64,000 nt of DNA from Streptococcus mitis (GCF_003943935.1 NZ_RJOB01000003.1:124001-188000), one strand, 5' to 3'. Counted from the first letter of the stretch, positions 29,714 to 38,397 are shown. Program-made: numbers and translations. The notes: generated by a model not told the origin, from the sequence alone.

Positions 29714-29789
29714 CAAAAAGACCCCAAGCTTATTTGGACGTGAGCTTGGGGTCTTTTCTAGCCTATGATATAGACACAATACTTAATTC
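29714..29789 (-). ncRNA. Antisense antitoxin RNA II of Fst copy 2
   Basis: Promoter TTGACA (29819-29824), 17-bp spacer, GATAAT (29796-29801) on the minus strand. Its repeat GACACAATACTTA (29759-29788 region) matches GATACAATACTTA at the copy 2 toxin start (12 of 13) but not the other two toxins. It ends in the shared hairpin 29720-29753. Confidence 0.82.
29720..29753. terminator. Bidirectional terminator of Fst copy 2
   Basis: GACCCCAAGCT and AGCTTGGGGTC, an 11-bp stem with T runs on both sides. Confidence 0.88.
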
Positions 29790-29935
29790 CCTTTTATTAT
29801 CCCATAGTTCACAAAATTTGTCAAAGGTTTATATCCTCTTGAACCTCTGTACTACAAGACGTTCAAGATTAAGCGAAAGCTATCGGAAAATGATGTTTAG
29901 AAAACTCCCGAAAAGCCTGAAATAGAGCCAAAAAA

Positions 29936-29955
29936 CTCCACCAGATTGGGTGACT
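29936..29955 (-). terminator. Orphan csRNA-type terminator beside Fst copy 3
   Basis: Minus strand AGTCACCC-AATC-TGGTGGAGT followed by five T, as in the csRNA genes, but with no csRNA body or CiaR box. The Fst copy 3 promoter follows directly. Confidence 0.6.
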
Positions 29956-29977
29956 CCCGAGTTTAGCACTTATGTGG

Positions 29978-30021
29978 TACAATATTCTACGGCACTACTA
30001 CACCGCCTACGAAAGGAGGTG
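29978..30021 (+). promoter_or_regulatory. Fst copy 3 toxin promoter and ribosome-site hairpin
   Basis: TGG-TACAAT (29978-29983), one base from the copy 1 -10 and in the same flanking sequence (GAGTTTAGCACTTATGTGG). The CACCGCCT/AGGAGGTG stem in the leader is kept. Confidence 0.7.
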
Positions 30022-30030
30022 AGATAGCCC

Positions 30031-30123
30031 ATGATGGAACTAATCCTTAAAACTATCATCGGACCAATTGTGGTCGGTGTTGTTCTTCGCTTAGTCGATA
30101 AATGGCTAAACAAGAACAAATAG
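30031..30123 (+). CDS. Fst-family type I toxin, copy 3
   Basis: 30 residues, starting MMELILKTII, same membrane core, tail NKNK (Asp29 of the other two copies is Asn here). About 413 bases separate its start from that of copy 2, suggesting a tandem duplication. Confidence 0.88.
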   Translation: MMELILKTIIGPIVVGVVLRLVDKWLNKNK

Positions 30124-30127
30124 TGTC

Positions 30128-30204
30128 AAAAAAGACCCCAAGCTTAATGTGGAAGTTAGCTTGGGGTCTTTTCTAGTCCATGATATAGAACTAATCCTTA
30201 ATTC
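30128..30204 (-). ncRNA. Antisense antitoxin RNA II of Fst copy 3
   Basis: Promoter TTGACA (30234-30239), 17-bp spacer, GATAAT (30211-30216) on the minus strand. Its repeat GAACTAATCCTTA is identical (13 of 13) to the copy 3 toxin start and differs from those of copies 1 and 2 at four positions each. Confidence 0.82.
30134..30168. terminator. Bidirectional terminator of Fst copy 3
   Basis: GACCCCAAGCT and AGCTTGGGGTC, an 11-bp stem. The loop sequence has diverged from copies 1 and 2 while the stem is kept. Confidence 0.88.
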
Positions 30205-30240
30205 CTCTCCATTATCCCACAGTTCACAAAATTTGTCAAA

Positions 30241-30600
30241 ACTTTACATCCTCAGCTTCTCAAGCTTTAACCGCTTTACAACAAGACTTTCAAGTTTAAG
30301 AGAAAATTAGGGATTCTATCAATTTCATAGAAATTTTGATTTAGTAAACGAAGAGACAATCTTATATGTCACTTCTCATTTAATACGCCACTACTAGACA
30401 AGCAAAATCATTATTACAGTAGTTCCAGTCCTTCAATTAACAGTCACTTACATTCAAAGCGAGGTTGAAGTAGCTGAAGTAACAGCAAACCTATTTCTTA
30501 GTCATATTCGCTAAAAAGGTCCCCGCCAATTCCCCGACCAAAATCCGAAAAATATCGAAAAATGATTTTTAGAATAGTCCCAAAAAGCCTGAAATAGAGC
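30241..30600. other. Gene-free spacer after Fst copy 3
   Basis: No convincing gene on either strand. Its first part (a CAAGACTTTCAAG-like stretch) and last part (GCCTGAAATAGAGCCAAAAA) recur after Fst copy 2 at 29860-29935, so it is a diverged duplicate of that spacer. Confidence 0.5.
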
Positions 30601-30601
30601 C

Positions 30602-30698
30602 AAAAAACTCCACCTGATTGGGTGGAGTTAAGGGAGATTATTATGAAAAAGAAAAGTTTAGGATTTTATTAAATAAAGTTAGGAGGTCTTTATTTAAT
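30602..30698 (-). ncRNA. CiaR-dependent small RNA, copy B
   Basis: About 97 nt. The 5' hairpin ATTAAATAAAG/CTTTATTTAAT (11 bp) shows ACCTCCTAA in its loop, complementary to a Shine-Dalgarno. A single-stranded CATAATAATCTCC follows, complementary to GGAG...ATG start regions, then the terminator ACTCCACCC/GGTGGAGT with T6. The -10 is TATCAT (30705-30710). Classic csRNA build. Confidence 0.88.
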
Positions 30699-30720
30699 AA
30701 CTATATGATACAAGACAAAG

Positions 30721-30737
30721 CTTAAAACTAGCTTAAC
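30721..30737 (-). promoter_or_regulatory. CiaR box of csRNA copy B
   Basis: Minus strand GTTAAG-N5-TTTAAG, 10 bases above the -10. Confidence 0.85.
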
Positions 30738-30759
30738 TTTTCTCAAATTTTACTATTTT

Positions 30760-30865
30760 ATACTCAATGAAAATCAAAGAACAAACTAGGAAACTAGCCG
30801 CAGGCTGTACTTGAGTACGGCAAGGTGACGTTGACGTGGTTTGAATTTGATTTTCAAAGAGTATT
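30760..30865. repeat. BOX element (A-C form)
   Basis: A 106-base unit with terminal inverted arms (ATACTCAATGAAAATCAAA ... GATTTTCAAAGAGTAT). Its core GTACGGCAAGGTGACG is close to the BOX-PCR primer site. No boxB repeats are present. A second copy lies at 45411-45518. Confidence 0.85.
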
Positions 30866-30898
30866 ACAAAAAAATTCTATCACCATCACCTCACTACA

Positions 30899-30993
30899 CA
30901 AAAAAGCCACCTGATTGGGTGACTTCATTAGGAGATTATGATGAAAAAAGTTTTAGGATTTCATTAAATAAAGTTAGGAGGTCTTTATTTAAT
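30899..30993 (-). ncRNA. CiaR-dependent small RNA, copy C
   Basis: About 95 nt. It has the same hairpin ATTAAATAAAG/CTTTATTTAAT with the ACCTCCTAA loop as copy B, then CATCATAATCTCC, then the terminator GTCACCC/GGTGGC with a T run. -10 TATTAT (31000-31005). Tandem with copy B, with a BOX element between them. Confidence 0.88.
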
Positions 30994-31015
30994 GGTTATA
31001 TAATACTAGACCAGT

Positions 31016-31032
31016 CTTAAATTTTGCTTAAG
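31016..31032 (-). promoter_or_regulatory. CiaR box of csRNA copy C
   Basis: Minus strand CTTAAG-N5-TTTAAG, 10 bases above the -10. Confidence 0.85.
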
Positions 31033-31047
31033 AAAAAACAAGTTTTG

Positions 31048-31464
31048 TTATTTTTCTCGATTCTCCCAAGTCATCCCTATACAATTATAGGTGGATAAGA
31101 TTTCAAAGCCCAAAGAACGATAAAATCCCACGTTTTTTTCTGTCTGTTCTATCACCAGCTGGACTTGATAGGCATCTTTGTAATCCTCTAAAGCCTCTTT
31201 CATCAAGGAGCTACCAATTCCTTGGCGCTGATAGCTAGGCAAAACAATCAAATCCTGGACAAAAATTGATGAAAAACCATCTCCAATCAAACGAATCAAG
31301 CCCACTACAGCATCGCCATCAAGCGCCACATAAATCACTAATGAATGAGATAAGGCCTGCTCCAGCATCTCGGATTGATGGGTATAATTTGTCCAACCGA
31401 CAGCCTGATAAAGATGCAAAACATCCTCGAGCTTGACAATTTCTTGCTTTTTAATAGTAATCAT
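31048..31464 (-). CDS. GNAT N-acetyltransferase
   Basis: 138 residues. The acetyl-CoA loop is seen in VLPSYQRQGIGSSLM (motif Q/RxxGxG/A) and the final GNAT strand-helix in NVGFYRSLGFE. Substrate unknown. It overlaps no neighbour but starts 11 bases after another GNAT gene, so the two are probably one transcript. The stop codon lies 15 bases above the CiaR box of csRNA copy C. Confidence 0.85.
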   Translation of the reverse strand: MITIKKQEIVKLEDVLHLYQAVGWTNYTHQSEMLEQALSHSLVIYVALDGDAVVGLIRLIGDGFSSIFVQDLIVLPSYQRQGIGSSLMKEALEDYKDAYQVQLVIEQTEKNVGFYRSLGFEILSTYNCIGMTWENREK

Positions 31465-31475
31465 CTCAACTCCTC

Positions 31476-32171
31476 TTAGAGTTCTCTCAAGCTCTTGTAC
31501 TGCTGTCCATTTTTATCAAAGTTTTCAGGAGCCAACCATGTTTCCAAACGAGATTTGACTTTGGGCCAGTCCTTATCAATCATAGACAACCAATCCGTAT
31601 CCCTCGTACGCCCCTTATAAACCACTGCCTGACGAAAGGTTCCTTCATAGACAAATCCCAAACGTTCCGCAGCTCGTCTGGATGGCAGGTTAAAAGCATC
31701 GCATTTCCACTCATAGCGACGATAGTTAAGCTCCTCAAAGACATAGCAAGCCAAGAGATACTGGGCTTCTGTCCCTATCCGTGTCCCCCTGAGTTTTGGA
31801 GAAAAAGTGACAGCTCCCACTTCTATTACTCGGTTATTCTGGTCAATACGCATGAGAGAAAAAGTTCCCAAAGCCTTACCAGTTGCCTTGTCTATGATTG
31901 CATAGTAAAAACGATCCTTACGAGCCAACATCTGATTTAAAAGAGTAACCAGCTCCTCCATATCTGCCACTGGCTCCTGAAAAAGGTAGGTCCACATCTC
32001 CCGAGGCGTATCAGGGCCATAAACAGCTAGCAAATCCTCCGCATGCTTTTCCACCGAAAGAGCCTCTATTCGAGCATAACGCCCTTCTAAGAAATCAATA
32101 GAAGGCAGTGCACCGGGTGTATAACCTTCCATTGACTCACCAATCATCTGACCATATTCGTTTACTGGCAT
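31476..32171 (-). CDS. GNAT acetyltransferase, RimJ/RimL-like
   Basis: 231 residues of the larger RimL-like GNAT type. SPKLRGTRIGTEAQYLL is the acetyl-CoA loop and NLPSRRAAERLGFVYEG the C-terminal block. Such proteins often acetylate protein N-termini or small amines; no substrate can be assigned. ATG start with a GGAGAAG ribosome site. Confidence 0.85.
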   Translation of the reverse strand: MPVNEYGQMIGESMEGYTPGALPSIDFLEGRYARIEALSVEKHAEDLLAVYGPDTPREMWTYLFQEPVADMEELVTLLNQMLARKDRFYYAIIDKATGKALGTFSLMRIDQNNRVIEVGAVTFSPKLRGTRIGTEAQYLLACYVFEELNYRRYEWKCDAFNLPSRRAAERLGFVYEGTFRQAVVYKGRTRDTDWLSMIDKDWPKVKSRLETWLAPENFDKNGQQYKSLREL

Positions 32172-32265
32172 TTTTCTTCTCCTTGTTTTACGCTGAAAAT
32201 ACTATATCACAAATTGTTCTCTTTGGAAACTGGCACTGTCTTCAAACTTCATCCTCAACACTATA

Positions 32266-32685
32266 TTAGTGACCCGTTTTCTGTCTTTTATCCTCCAAGG
32301 CTTGATTAATTCGTTGGGTGAGTTTGTGAGTTTGCCAGATTTGATACAACCATATCAATCCATAAATTAACAAGAAAAAGAACCAAAGCAAGGGACTCCA
32401 CAAGGCTGAACCCCAACCAAAAAATAGAGAGGTCAATACTAAAATAGTAGCTGTCACTAATAAATGAACTCCTACGCGTATACTAAAAGCAAGAAACTCT
32501 AGCTTTTCAAGTATTAAAGTCAATACCCCCATAATTCCACCCATTAAAAACAGGGCTAGAATATTTTTTATCATTGGTTCAGGATAGGTAATACCTGGAT
32601 AACACTGAGCTAATAACATCATACTCAAATAAAAGAAAGAAGCCGTACGCATTCCCGATACAAAATAATCAATTAATCGTTTCAT
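32266..32685 (-). CDS. DUF3021 family membrane protein
   Basis: 139 residues with four predicted membrane helices and a charged C-terminal tail (QRINQALEDKRQKTGH). It follows a LytTR regulator by 9 bases. LytTR plus small membrane protein pairs form LytTR regulatory systems in streptococci (for example HdrRM and BrsRM), in which the membrane protein restrains the regulator. That role is inferred here from the pairing. Confidence 0.8.
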   Translation of the reverse strand: MKRLIDYFVSGMRTASFFYLSMMLLAQCYPGITYPEPMIKNILALFLMGGIMGVLTLILEKLEFLAFSIRVGVHLLVTATILVLTSLFFGWGSALWSPLLWFFFLLIYGLIWLYQIWQTHKLTQRINQALEDKRQKTGH

Positions 32686-32694
32686 GATTTTCTC

Positions 32695-33150
32695 CTATAA
32701 ACCTAGATAATTCATTAAGGACTTAACGTATTTCCGACTCACACTAGATTTGATGCCCCGAGTCATTTTAGCCATCATGTTCCCTGAAAAACTATCTGAT
32801 AACGATTCTAAGTGGTCAATGTTTATAATTGAATGGCGTGATATCTGTATAAAGTTACGCCGATTAATCCGATTCTGAAAATTTATCAATGTTTCCTTAG
32901 TTTTATAAATCCCATCTACCGTATAAATGGTTAATAAATTCTTGTCAATATCAGCTAGAATAAGATCCTCAATTTTCACCATAACCAGATAATCATCCGT
33001 TCGAATAGGAATGGCCACCTGATTGGTCGTTGAAAATTGTTCTAAATACTCCATGATTTCCCTTGCTTGGCCGGTTAACTGAGCTGCCTGAATTACAATA
33101 TGTGGGTCCTTTTCTGAAAACTCTGCCTTCATTTCAAAACGAATCTTCAT
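32695..33150 (-). CDS. LytTR-domain DNA-binding regulator
   Basis: 151 residues with no receiver domain. The C-terminal ~95 residues form a LytTR DNA-binding domain (YLVMVKIEDLILADIDKN, FIQISRHSIINIDHLESL). The N-terminal 55 residues are not recognised. It is flanked by DUF3021 downstream and the ABC permease 18 bases upstream. The 21-bp-spaced direct repeats above the operon are the expected type of target, suggesting autoregulation. Confidence 0.88.
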   Translation of the reverse strand: MKIRFEMKAEFSEKDPHIVIQAAQLTGQAREIMEYLEQFSTTNQVAIPIRTDDYLVMVKIEDLILADIDKNLLTIYTVDGIYKTKETLINFQNRINRRNFIQISRHSIINIDHLESLSDSFSGNMMAKMTRGIKSSVSRKYVKSLMNYLGL

Positions 33151-33168
33151 TTTCTCTCCAATATACTT

Positions 33169-34011
33169 TTATTTTCTCTTGCTAAATACTTTAACAAATA
33201 AAAGCCAAAGAAGAATAGCGACGAGACATATAATAACCACTATAAAGTATGTCTCTTCCTTTGTCAATAGTTCTTGCCAGTTGATTTGGATTCCCATTTT
33301 TTCTTGAAATTCCTTTAACAAGCTGCTATTTCCTGTAAATGCGGTCTCTAATGGTTCTTTCATTAAAATTTGTCGATAGAGAGAAGCAATATAAGTTGCA
33401 GGGGTACACTTCATGATAATCTGTGCAAAATCAGGTAAAACTCCAATAGGGACATAAGTTCCTACTAAAAATCCAGAAGCAGTTCCCACTATAGTTGCCA
33501 GTTTGCCAAGACTATCTACAGATTGAAAACGATAAATCAAGAGAATATTTATCAAACTTGAAAGCAGACTACTTAACAACATAATCAAAGCAATTTCTGG
33601 TAAATGACTGATAACTGGACTCTCTTTAAAATAAAGCCCCATAACAGCAAACATAAATACCTGCATGACAAAAGAGATGGTAATACTACTGATTAGATAG
33701 GACACCTGTAAACCCCAGCTACCTAAATCTGTCAAGAAGAGATCTTGATCCACTTGATTTTCACGATCCTGTACCATTTGTGTAAGAGCTGTAAAACTGG
33801 TTGTAATCCCAGTCACAGCCAAGGTCCCACCCATCAGCCAGTTATTTAAAAGGTTCGTATTATCAGGGAGTTGGGACCAAGCATCTGTCAAGTTCTTCTG
33901 CAAAAAAATGATATAAAGGAGGAAGGAAATCAATGCCCCCAATAATGAGAAAAATACTCCTGAACGATTACGAAAATATAAGATAAAATTCCGTTTCAAT
34001 AAAGCTAACAT
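33169..34011 (-). CDS. ABC-2 type permease
   Basis: 280 residues, six hydrophobic segments (LLKRNFILYFRNRSGVFFSL at the start). Drug or peptide export class. The start codon overlaps the ATPase stop by one base (TAATG), so the two are translationally coupled. Confidence 0.85.
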   Translation of the reverse strand: MLALLKRNFILYFRNRSGVFFSLLGALISFLLYIIFLQKNLTDAWSQLPDNTNLLNNWLMGGTLAVTGITTSFTALTQMVQDRENQVDQDLFLTDLGSWGLQVSYLISSITISFVMQVFMFAVMGLYFKESPVISHLPEIALIMLLSSLLSSLINILLIYRFQSVDSLGKLATIVGTASGFLVGTYVPIGVLPDFAQIIMKCTPATYIASLYRQILMKEPLETAFTGNSSLLKEFQEKMGIQINWQELLTKEETYFIVVIICLVAILLWLLFVKVFSKRK

Positions 34012-34877
34012 TAGCGAACCTCTCTTCCTGTAAGTGCAATAAAGGCATCATCCATGGTACCTGGACGAAACTCAAAAGAATCAATTTCTTCTCGTACTTT
34101 TGCCAAATATTCAATAGCTTCCAGTGATGTCCTTGGATAAAAAAGATATTCCAACTCATTTTCTTCCTTTACTGTCATTCCAGTCTGTAGCAACTTTTCT
34201 AAATCCTTCATTTCTTTAAAACGAATTTTTAGGATATTAGATGCATACTGACTTTTAATAGCCGTCGCAGAACCTTGCGCAATCACTTTCCCATGATCAA
34301 CGATATAGATCTGATCCGCTTCATCCGCTTCATCCAGATAATGAGTCGTTAAGATAATAGTCATCCCTTCATCCTTTTGTAGTCGAGACAGTAAATCCCA
34401 AATGGCTTTGCGAGTCTGAATATCTAGACCTGTCGTTGGTTCATCTAAGAAAAGAATATCTGGCTGTGAAAGAAGAGCACGCGCAATATCAACCCTACGT
34501 TTTTGCCCACCTGACAAAGTCCCATATAGTTGTTTCTGGAAAGCAGTCAAACCCAGTTGATGGATTAAATCATCCACACGACTTGCTACAATCTCCTTAT
34601 ACTGTTGAGCACGAATCGTAAGATTTTCTCTAACTGTCAACATCTCATCCAGTACACTAGCTTGAAAAACAACTCCGATTTTCGTATTTGGTGCATATCG
34701 AATCTGACCTTGTGTCGGCTTTTTCAAACCGATTAACATGGAAATAGTGGTTGATTTCCCTGCACCATTGGGACCCAAAATAGCATTAAAACTCCCTTTT
34801 TCAAACTCTAACTGAATATCGTCAACAGCCATATAATCGCCGTACCGTTTAGTCAAATATTTAGCTTGTAAAATCAT
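34011..34877 (-). CDS. ABC transporter ATPase
   Basis: 288 residues. Walker A GPNGAGKST, Q-loop VFQASVLD, signature LSGGQKRRVDIARAL, Walker B DILFLDEPTTGLD, switch His TTHYLDEA. DrrA/NatA class. First gene of the ATPase-permease-LytTR-DUF3021 operon. Cargo unknown. Confidence 0.92.
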   Translation of the reverse strand: MILQAKYLTKRYGDYMAVDDIQLEFEKGSFNAILGPNGAGKSTTISMLIGLKKPTQGQIRYAPNTKIGVVFQASVLDEMLTVRENLTIRAQQYKEIVASRVDDLIHQLGLTAFQKQLYGTLSGGQKRRVDIARALLSQPDILFLDEPTTGLDIQTRKAIWDLLSRLQKDEGMTIILTTHYLDEADEADQIYIVDHGKVIAQGSATAIKSQYASNILKIRFKEMKDLEKLLQTGMTVKEENELEYLFYPRTSLEAIEYLAKVREEIDSFEFRPGTMDDAFIALTGREVR

Positions 34878-34942
34878 ATTTTCCCCTCCTCTTTACCTCA
34901 CCAGTTTAACAAAAAGAATGAAAGAAAAATCGACTTTTGAGA

Positions 34943-34971
34943 TAAGTGGTTAAAATGAGAGGTTAAGTGGT
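34943..34971 (-). promoter_or_regulatory. LytTR-type direct repeat above the ABC operon
   Basis: ACCACTTA occurs twice on the minus strand (34943-34950 and 34964-34971), exactly 21 bp apart. Two repeats with 21-bp periodicity are the hallmark of LytTR sites (ComE, BlpR, HdrR). They lie 66-94 bases above the ATPase start. No strong -10 was found. Confidence 0.65.
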
Positions 34972-35004
34972 GAGATGATGGAAACAGAATTATATTTTTC
35001 ATTC

Positions 35005-35035
35005 AAAAAATCCTCCAGATTCTACTCTGAAGGAT
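35005..35035 (-). terminator. leuS terminator
   Basis: Minus strand ATCCTTCAGA pairs with TCTGGAGGAT (one wobble), followed by TTTTTTG, eight bases after the stop. Confidence 0.88.
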
Positions 35036-35042
35036 CCATTTC

Positions 35043-37544
35043 TTATTTCACAACAATATTAACCAATTTATTCGGTACTGCAATTACTTTCACGATGTCC
35101 TTACCGTCAATTTCTGCTTTGACTTTTTCGTCAGCTAGAGCAATTTCTTGCAACTCTTCGCGTGACAGGTCTTTCGCAACCATGAGTTTAGCACGAACTT
35201 TACCTTTGATTTGAACGACGATTTCGATTTCGTCTTCAACCAATTTGCTTTCGTCCCATGTTGGCCAAGCTACATAAGAGATAGATTCTCCTGTTGCTGC
35301 AACTGTTTGCCAGAGCTCTTCTGCCAAGTGAGGGGCAAATGGTGCAATCAATTGGATAAAGCCTTTGGCGTAGTCTACATAAAGCTTATCTTCCTTGTTA
35401 GCTGCATTGACAAAGACCATAAGTTGGGCAATGGCTGTGTTGAATTTCAGTGATTCTATTTGCTCTGTGACAGCTTTAACGGTTTCGTTGTAAACCTTGT
35501 CGAGAGAGCCATTGTTTTCTGCAACAATTTCCTTGCTTGTAATCAAACGGTAAACACGGTCAAGGAACTTACGGCTTCCTTCCAGACCTTCTTCTGACCA
35601 AGCAATCGAAGCATCAAGTGGTCCCATAAACATTTCATAGACACGAAGGGTATCGGCACCGTATTGTTCCACCACATCATCTGGGTTAACAACGTTCTTG
35701 AGCGATTTAGACATCTTGGCTGGCGCTTGCTCCAACTCTTCCCCTGTTTCCACATGGAAGAAAGAACCGTCACGTTTTTCAACCTTATCGGTTGCCACAA
35801 GAGCCCCACGGTGGTCACGGTAGCTTGTTCCCAAAATCATTCCTTGGTTAAAGAGTTTTTGGAATGGCTCTTTTGTTGGAACAACACCAAGGTCGTAGAG
35901 GAATTTGTGCCAGAAACGAGCGTAAAGCAAGTGAAGAACAGCATGCTCTGCACCACCCACGTAGATATCTACTGGCAACCATTGTTTGAGAAGATCCTCA
36001 TCGGCCAATTTCTCAGTATTGTGTGGATCAATATAGCGAAGGTAATACCAGCTTGAACCAGCCCATTGTGGCATAGTATTTGTTTCACGACGACCTTTAA
36101 CACCATCTTCACGAGTCACTTCAAGCCAATCTGTCAAGTTAGCTAGTGGACTTTCACCTGTACCTGAAGGGCGGATATCCTTGGTTACAGGCAAGACAAG
36201 TGGCAATTCACTCTCAGGGACAGCTGTTGAAGTTCCATCTTCCCAATGAATGATAGGAATTGGCTCACCCCAGTAACGTTGACGGCTAAAGAGCCAGTCG
36301 CGGAGACGGTAGGTAACCTTCTCTTGTCCACAGCATTTTTCTTCCAACCAAACCACGATCTTAGCAATAGCGTCTTCTTTGTTGAGTCCATCTAGGAAGT
36401 CTGAATTAACGTGAAGGCCATCTTCTGTGTAGGCAGCTTCTTCAACGTTTCCACCTTCAAGTACTTCAACGATTGGAAGGTCAAATTGTTTGGCAAATTC
36501 CCAGTCACGTTGGTCATGAGCAGGAACAGCCATTACCGCACCTGTCCCATAGCTAGCAAGAACATAGTCCGCAATCCAGATTGGAATTTCCTTACCATTG
36601 ACAGGGTTGATGGCATAAGCACCAGTCCAAACCCCTGTTTTTTCTTTGGCAAGGTCTGTACGAGCCAAGTCTGATTTCAGACTAGCTTGGTGTTTGTAGT
36701 CTGCTACTGCTTCTGCTTGCTCTATGCTTGTGATGGCATCTACTAGTTCATGCTCAGGAGCCAAAACGGTGAAAGTCGCACCGAAAAGGGTATCAGGACG
36801 AGTGGTAAAGACTGTGAATTCCTTGTCCGTTCCCTTAACTTTAAAAGTTACATTAGCACCAGTTGATTTACCAATCCAGTTGCGTTGCATGTCCTTGATA
36901 GACTCTGGCCAATCTAGTTCATCTAAGTCATTGAGCAAGCGCTCTGCGTAAGCCGTGATTTTGAGCATCCATTGACGCATCGGCTTACGGACAACTGGAT
37001 AGCCTCCACGCTCAGAAGTTCCATCAGGAAGGACTTCTTCGTTGGCAATGGCTGTTCCTAGTTCCTCAACCCAGTTTACAGGCACTTCCGCTTCATAGGC
37101 CAAGCCTTTTTCGTAAAGCTTGGTGAAAATCCATTGAGTCCACTTGTAGTAGTTTGGATCGGTTGTATTGACTTCACGATCCCAGTCATAAGAAAATCCA
37201 AGCGCATTGATTTGGCGTTTGAAGTTAGCAATGTTTTCCGCTGTAAATTCTGCTGGGTCATTTCCTGTATCCATGGCGTATTGCTCTGCAGGCAAACCAA
37301 AGGCATCCCAACCCATTGGGTGAAGGACATTGTAGCCTTGCGCACGTTTGTAACGGCTGAGGATATCCGTTGCAGTATAACCTTCTGGATGTCCTACGTG
37401 CAGACCCGCTCCAGATGGATAAGGGAACATGTCAAGCGCATAAAACTTAGGTTTTGATGCATCTGTTCCTGTCTTAAATGTATGATGTTCTGCCCAGTAG
37501 CCCTGCCACTTAGGCTCAATTTCTTTATGATTGTAAAAACTCAT
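35043..37544 (-). CDS. leuS: Leucyl-tRNA synthetase
   Basis: 833-residue class I synthetase. The HIGH motif appears as HVGHPEG (near residue 48), and KMSKS in [12 protein letters not shown]. The CP1 editing domain contains [11 protein letters not shown] and the Asp-containing [13 protein letters not shown]. Full length, single gene with its own terminator and an extended -10 promoter. No T-box is seen in the short leader. Confidence 0.98.
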   Translation of the reverse strand: MSFYNHKEIEPKWQGYWAEHHTFKTGTDASKPKFYALDMFPYPSGAGLHVGHPEGYTATDILSRYKRAQGYNVLHPMGWDAFGLPAEQYAMDTGNDPAEFTAENIANFKRQINALGFSYDWDREVNTTDPNYYKWTQWIFTKLYEKGLAYEAEVPVNWVEELGTAIANEEVLPDGTSERGGYPVVRKPMRQWMLKITAYAERLLNDLDELDWPESIKDMQRNWIGKSTGANVTFKVKGTDKEFTVFTTRPDTLFGATFTVLAPEHELVDAITSIEQAEAVADYKHQASLKSDLARTDLAKEKTGVWTGAYAINPVNGKEIPIWIADYVLASYGTGAVMAVPAHDQRDWEFAKQFDLPIVEVLEGGNVEEAAYTEDGLHVNSDFLDGLNKEDAIAKIVVWLEEKCCGQEKVTYRLRDWLFSRQRYWGEPIPIIHWEDGTSTAVPESELPLVLPVTKDIRPSGTGESPLANLTDWLEVTREDGVKGRRETNTMPQWAGSSWYYLRYIDPHNTEKLADEDLLKQWLPVDIYVGGAEHAVLHLLYARFWHKFLYDLGVVPTKEPFQKLFNQGMILGTSYRDHRGALVATDKVEKRDGSFFHVETGEELEQAPAKMSKSLKNVVNPDDVVEQYGADTLRVYEMFMGPLDASIAWSEEGLEGSRKFLDRVYRLITSKEIVAENNGSLDKVYNETVKAVTEQIESLKFNTAIAQLMVFVNAANKEDKLYVDYAKGFIQLIAPFAPHLAEELWQTVAATGESISYVAWPTWDESKLVEDEIEIVVQIKGKVRAKLMVAKDLSREELQEIALADEKVKAEIDGKDIVKVIAVPNKLVNIVVK

Positions 37545-37572
37545 GGTCTCTCTCCAATTTTGTGATGTTACT

Positions 37573-37581
37573 ATTATACCA
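37573..37581 (-). promoter_or_regulatory. Extended -10 promoter of leuS
   Basis: Minus strand TGG-TATAAT about 30 bases before the start codon; no clear -35. Confidence 0.6.
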
Positions 37582-37704
37582 TTTTTGAGGGAATTTGAAA
37601 GACGAGAAATGTTCTTTTGGGCTTGTATGAAAAGAAAGACTAAATCTCAAATCCAGCTTATTTAGCAGTATAAAAAATTAGCCCCCATTTGGAGCTAACT
37701 TCTA

Positions 37705-38397
37705 TTAACTATTTGTCTCTTCCATCTTCTCACGTCCTAGTTCTCGGTAACTACGGTCGCCGACAACCTCAACGCTAAACTGGCCGTCCTCATATTCAAG
37801 GATCGTCACGCTGCCATTATCTAGACCATGCGGATGCATACCATTAATCAGATAAACAATGGTCCCAATGGTCATTCCGTGGCTGACAACGAGGGCGTTG
37901 CCTCCACCTTGTTCTTCCATTTCTTTAGCAATCGTTTCAAAACCTTCCTTGATTCGGCCACTGAGTTTTTCCCAGCCCTCAGCCCAACCAGCTGTATCGA
38001 CCTCTACCAAACCCTCAGCCAGTTCAGCATAAGATAATTGGTGAACGTGGTCCACGTTAAAGATACGAGGAATAATGCCCATGAAAAGATCGCCATCGTA
38101 GGCTCCATCAAAACTACCGAAACACCATTCTCTGATACGCTTGTCCATGCAATAAGAGATTTTTCCCTGCAAGCCAAGTTCTTCAAGGATAATTCCCATA
38201 GTCTGAATGGTGCGACCAGAATCACTCGAATAAGCACGTTCAAACTGCAGACCAGATTCTCGCAAACCAATTCCTAATTCTTGAATCCCTCGCTCACCTT
38301 CAGCTGTTAAGGGAGTATCGCTCCAACCTTGTGCGCGACCAATCGTGTTAAACATGGTCTTGCCATGACGTACCAAATACAATCGTACTTTTACCAT
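37705..38397 (-). CDS. Histidine phosphatase (phosphoglycerate-mutase-like)
   Basis: 230 residues. Catalytic LVRHGKT (phospho-accepting His), GWSDTPL, and the second His in VVSHGMT. The frame is open further up, but the ATG at 38397 follows GGAGG by seven bases and gives the normal MVKVRLYLVRHG start. Whether it is a mutase or a broad phosphatase cannot be told. Its -10 TATAAT (38420-38425) lies just after the terminator of csRNA copy D. Confidence 0.88.
   Translation of the reverse strand: MVKVRLYLVRHGKTMFNTIGRAQGWSDTPLTAEGERGIQELGIGLRESGLQFERAYSSDSGRTIQTMGIILEELGLQGKISYCMDKRIREWCFGSFDGAYDGDLFMGIIPRIFNVDHVHQLSYAELAEGLVEVDTAGWAEGWEKLSGRIKEGFETIAKEMEEQGGGNALVVSHGMTIGTIVYLINGMHPHGLDNGSVTILEYEDGQFSVEVVGDRSYRELGREKMEETNS

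Noticed and set aside
30644..30664. ATGAAAAAG mini open frames on the plus strand of the csRNA loci, with AGGAG upstream
   Set aside because: They end after a few codons and are the complement of the anti-start-codon segment of the minus-strand small RNAs, so the ribosome-site likeness is the mirror of their function.
30602..31032. Repeated hairpin units resembling a short CRISPR-like array
   Set aside because: Only two tandem units, each with its own promoter, CiaR box and terminator; no regular spacers and no cas genes.
37545..37600. T-box leader before leuS
   Set aside because: Only about 30 bases separate the promoter from the start codon, too short for a T-box.
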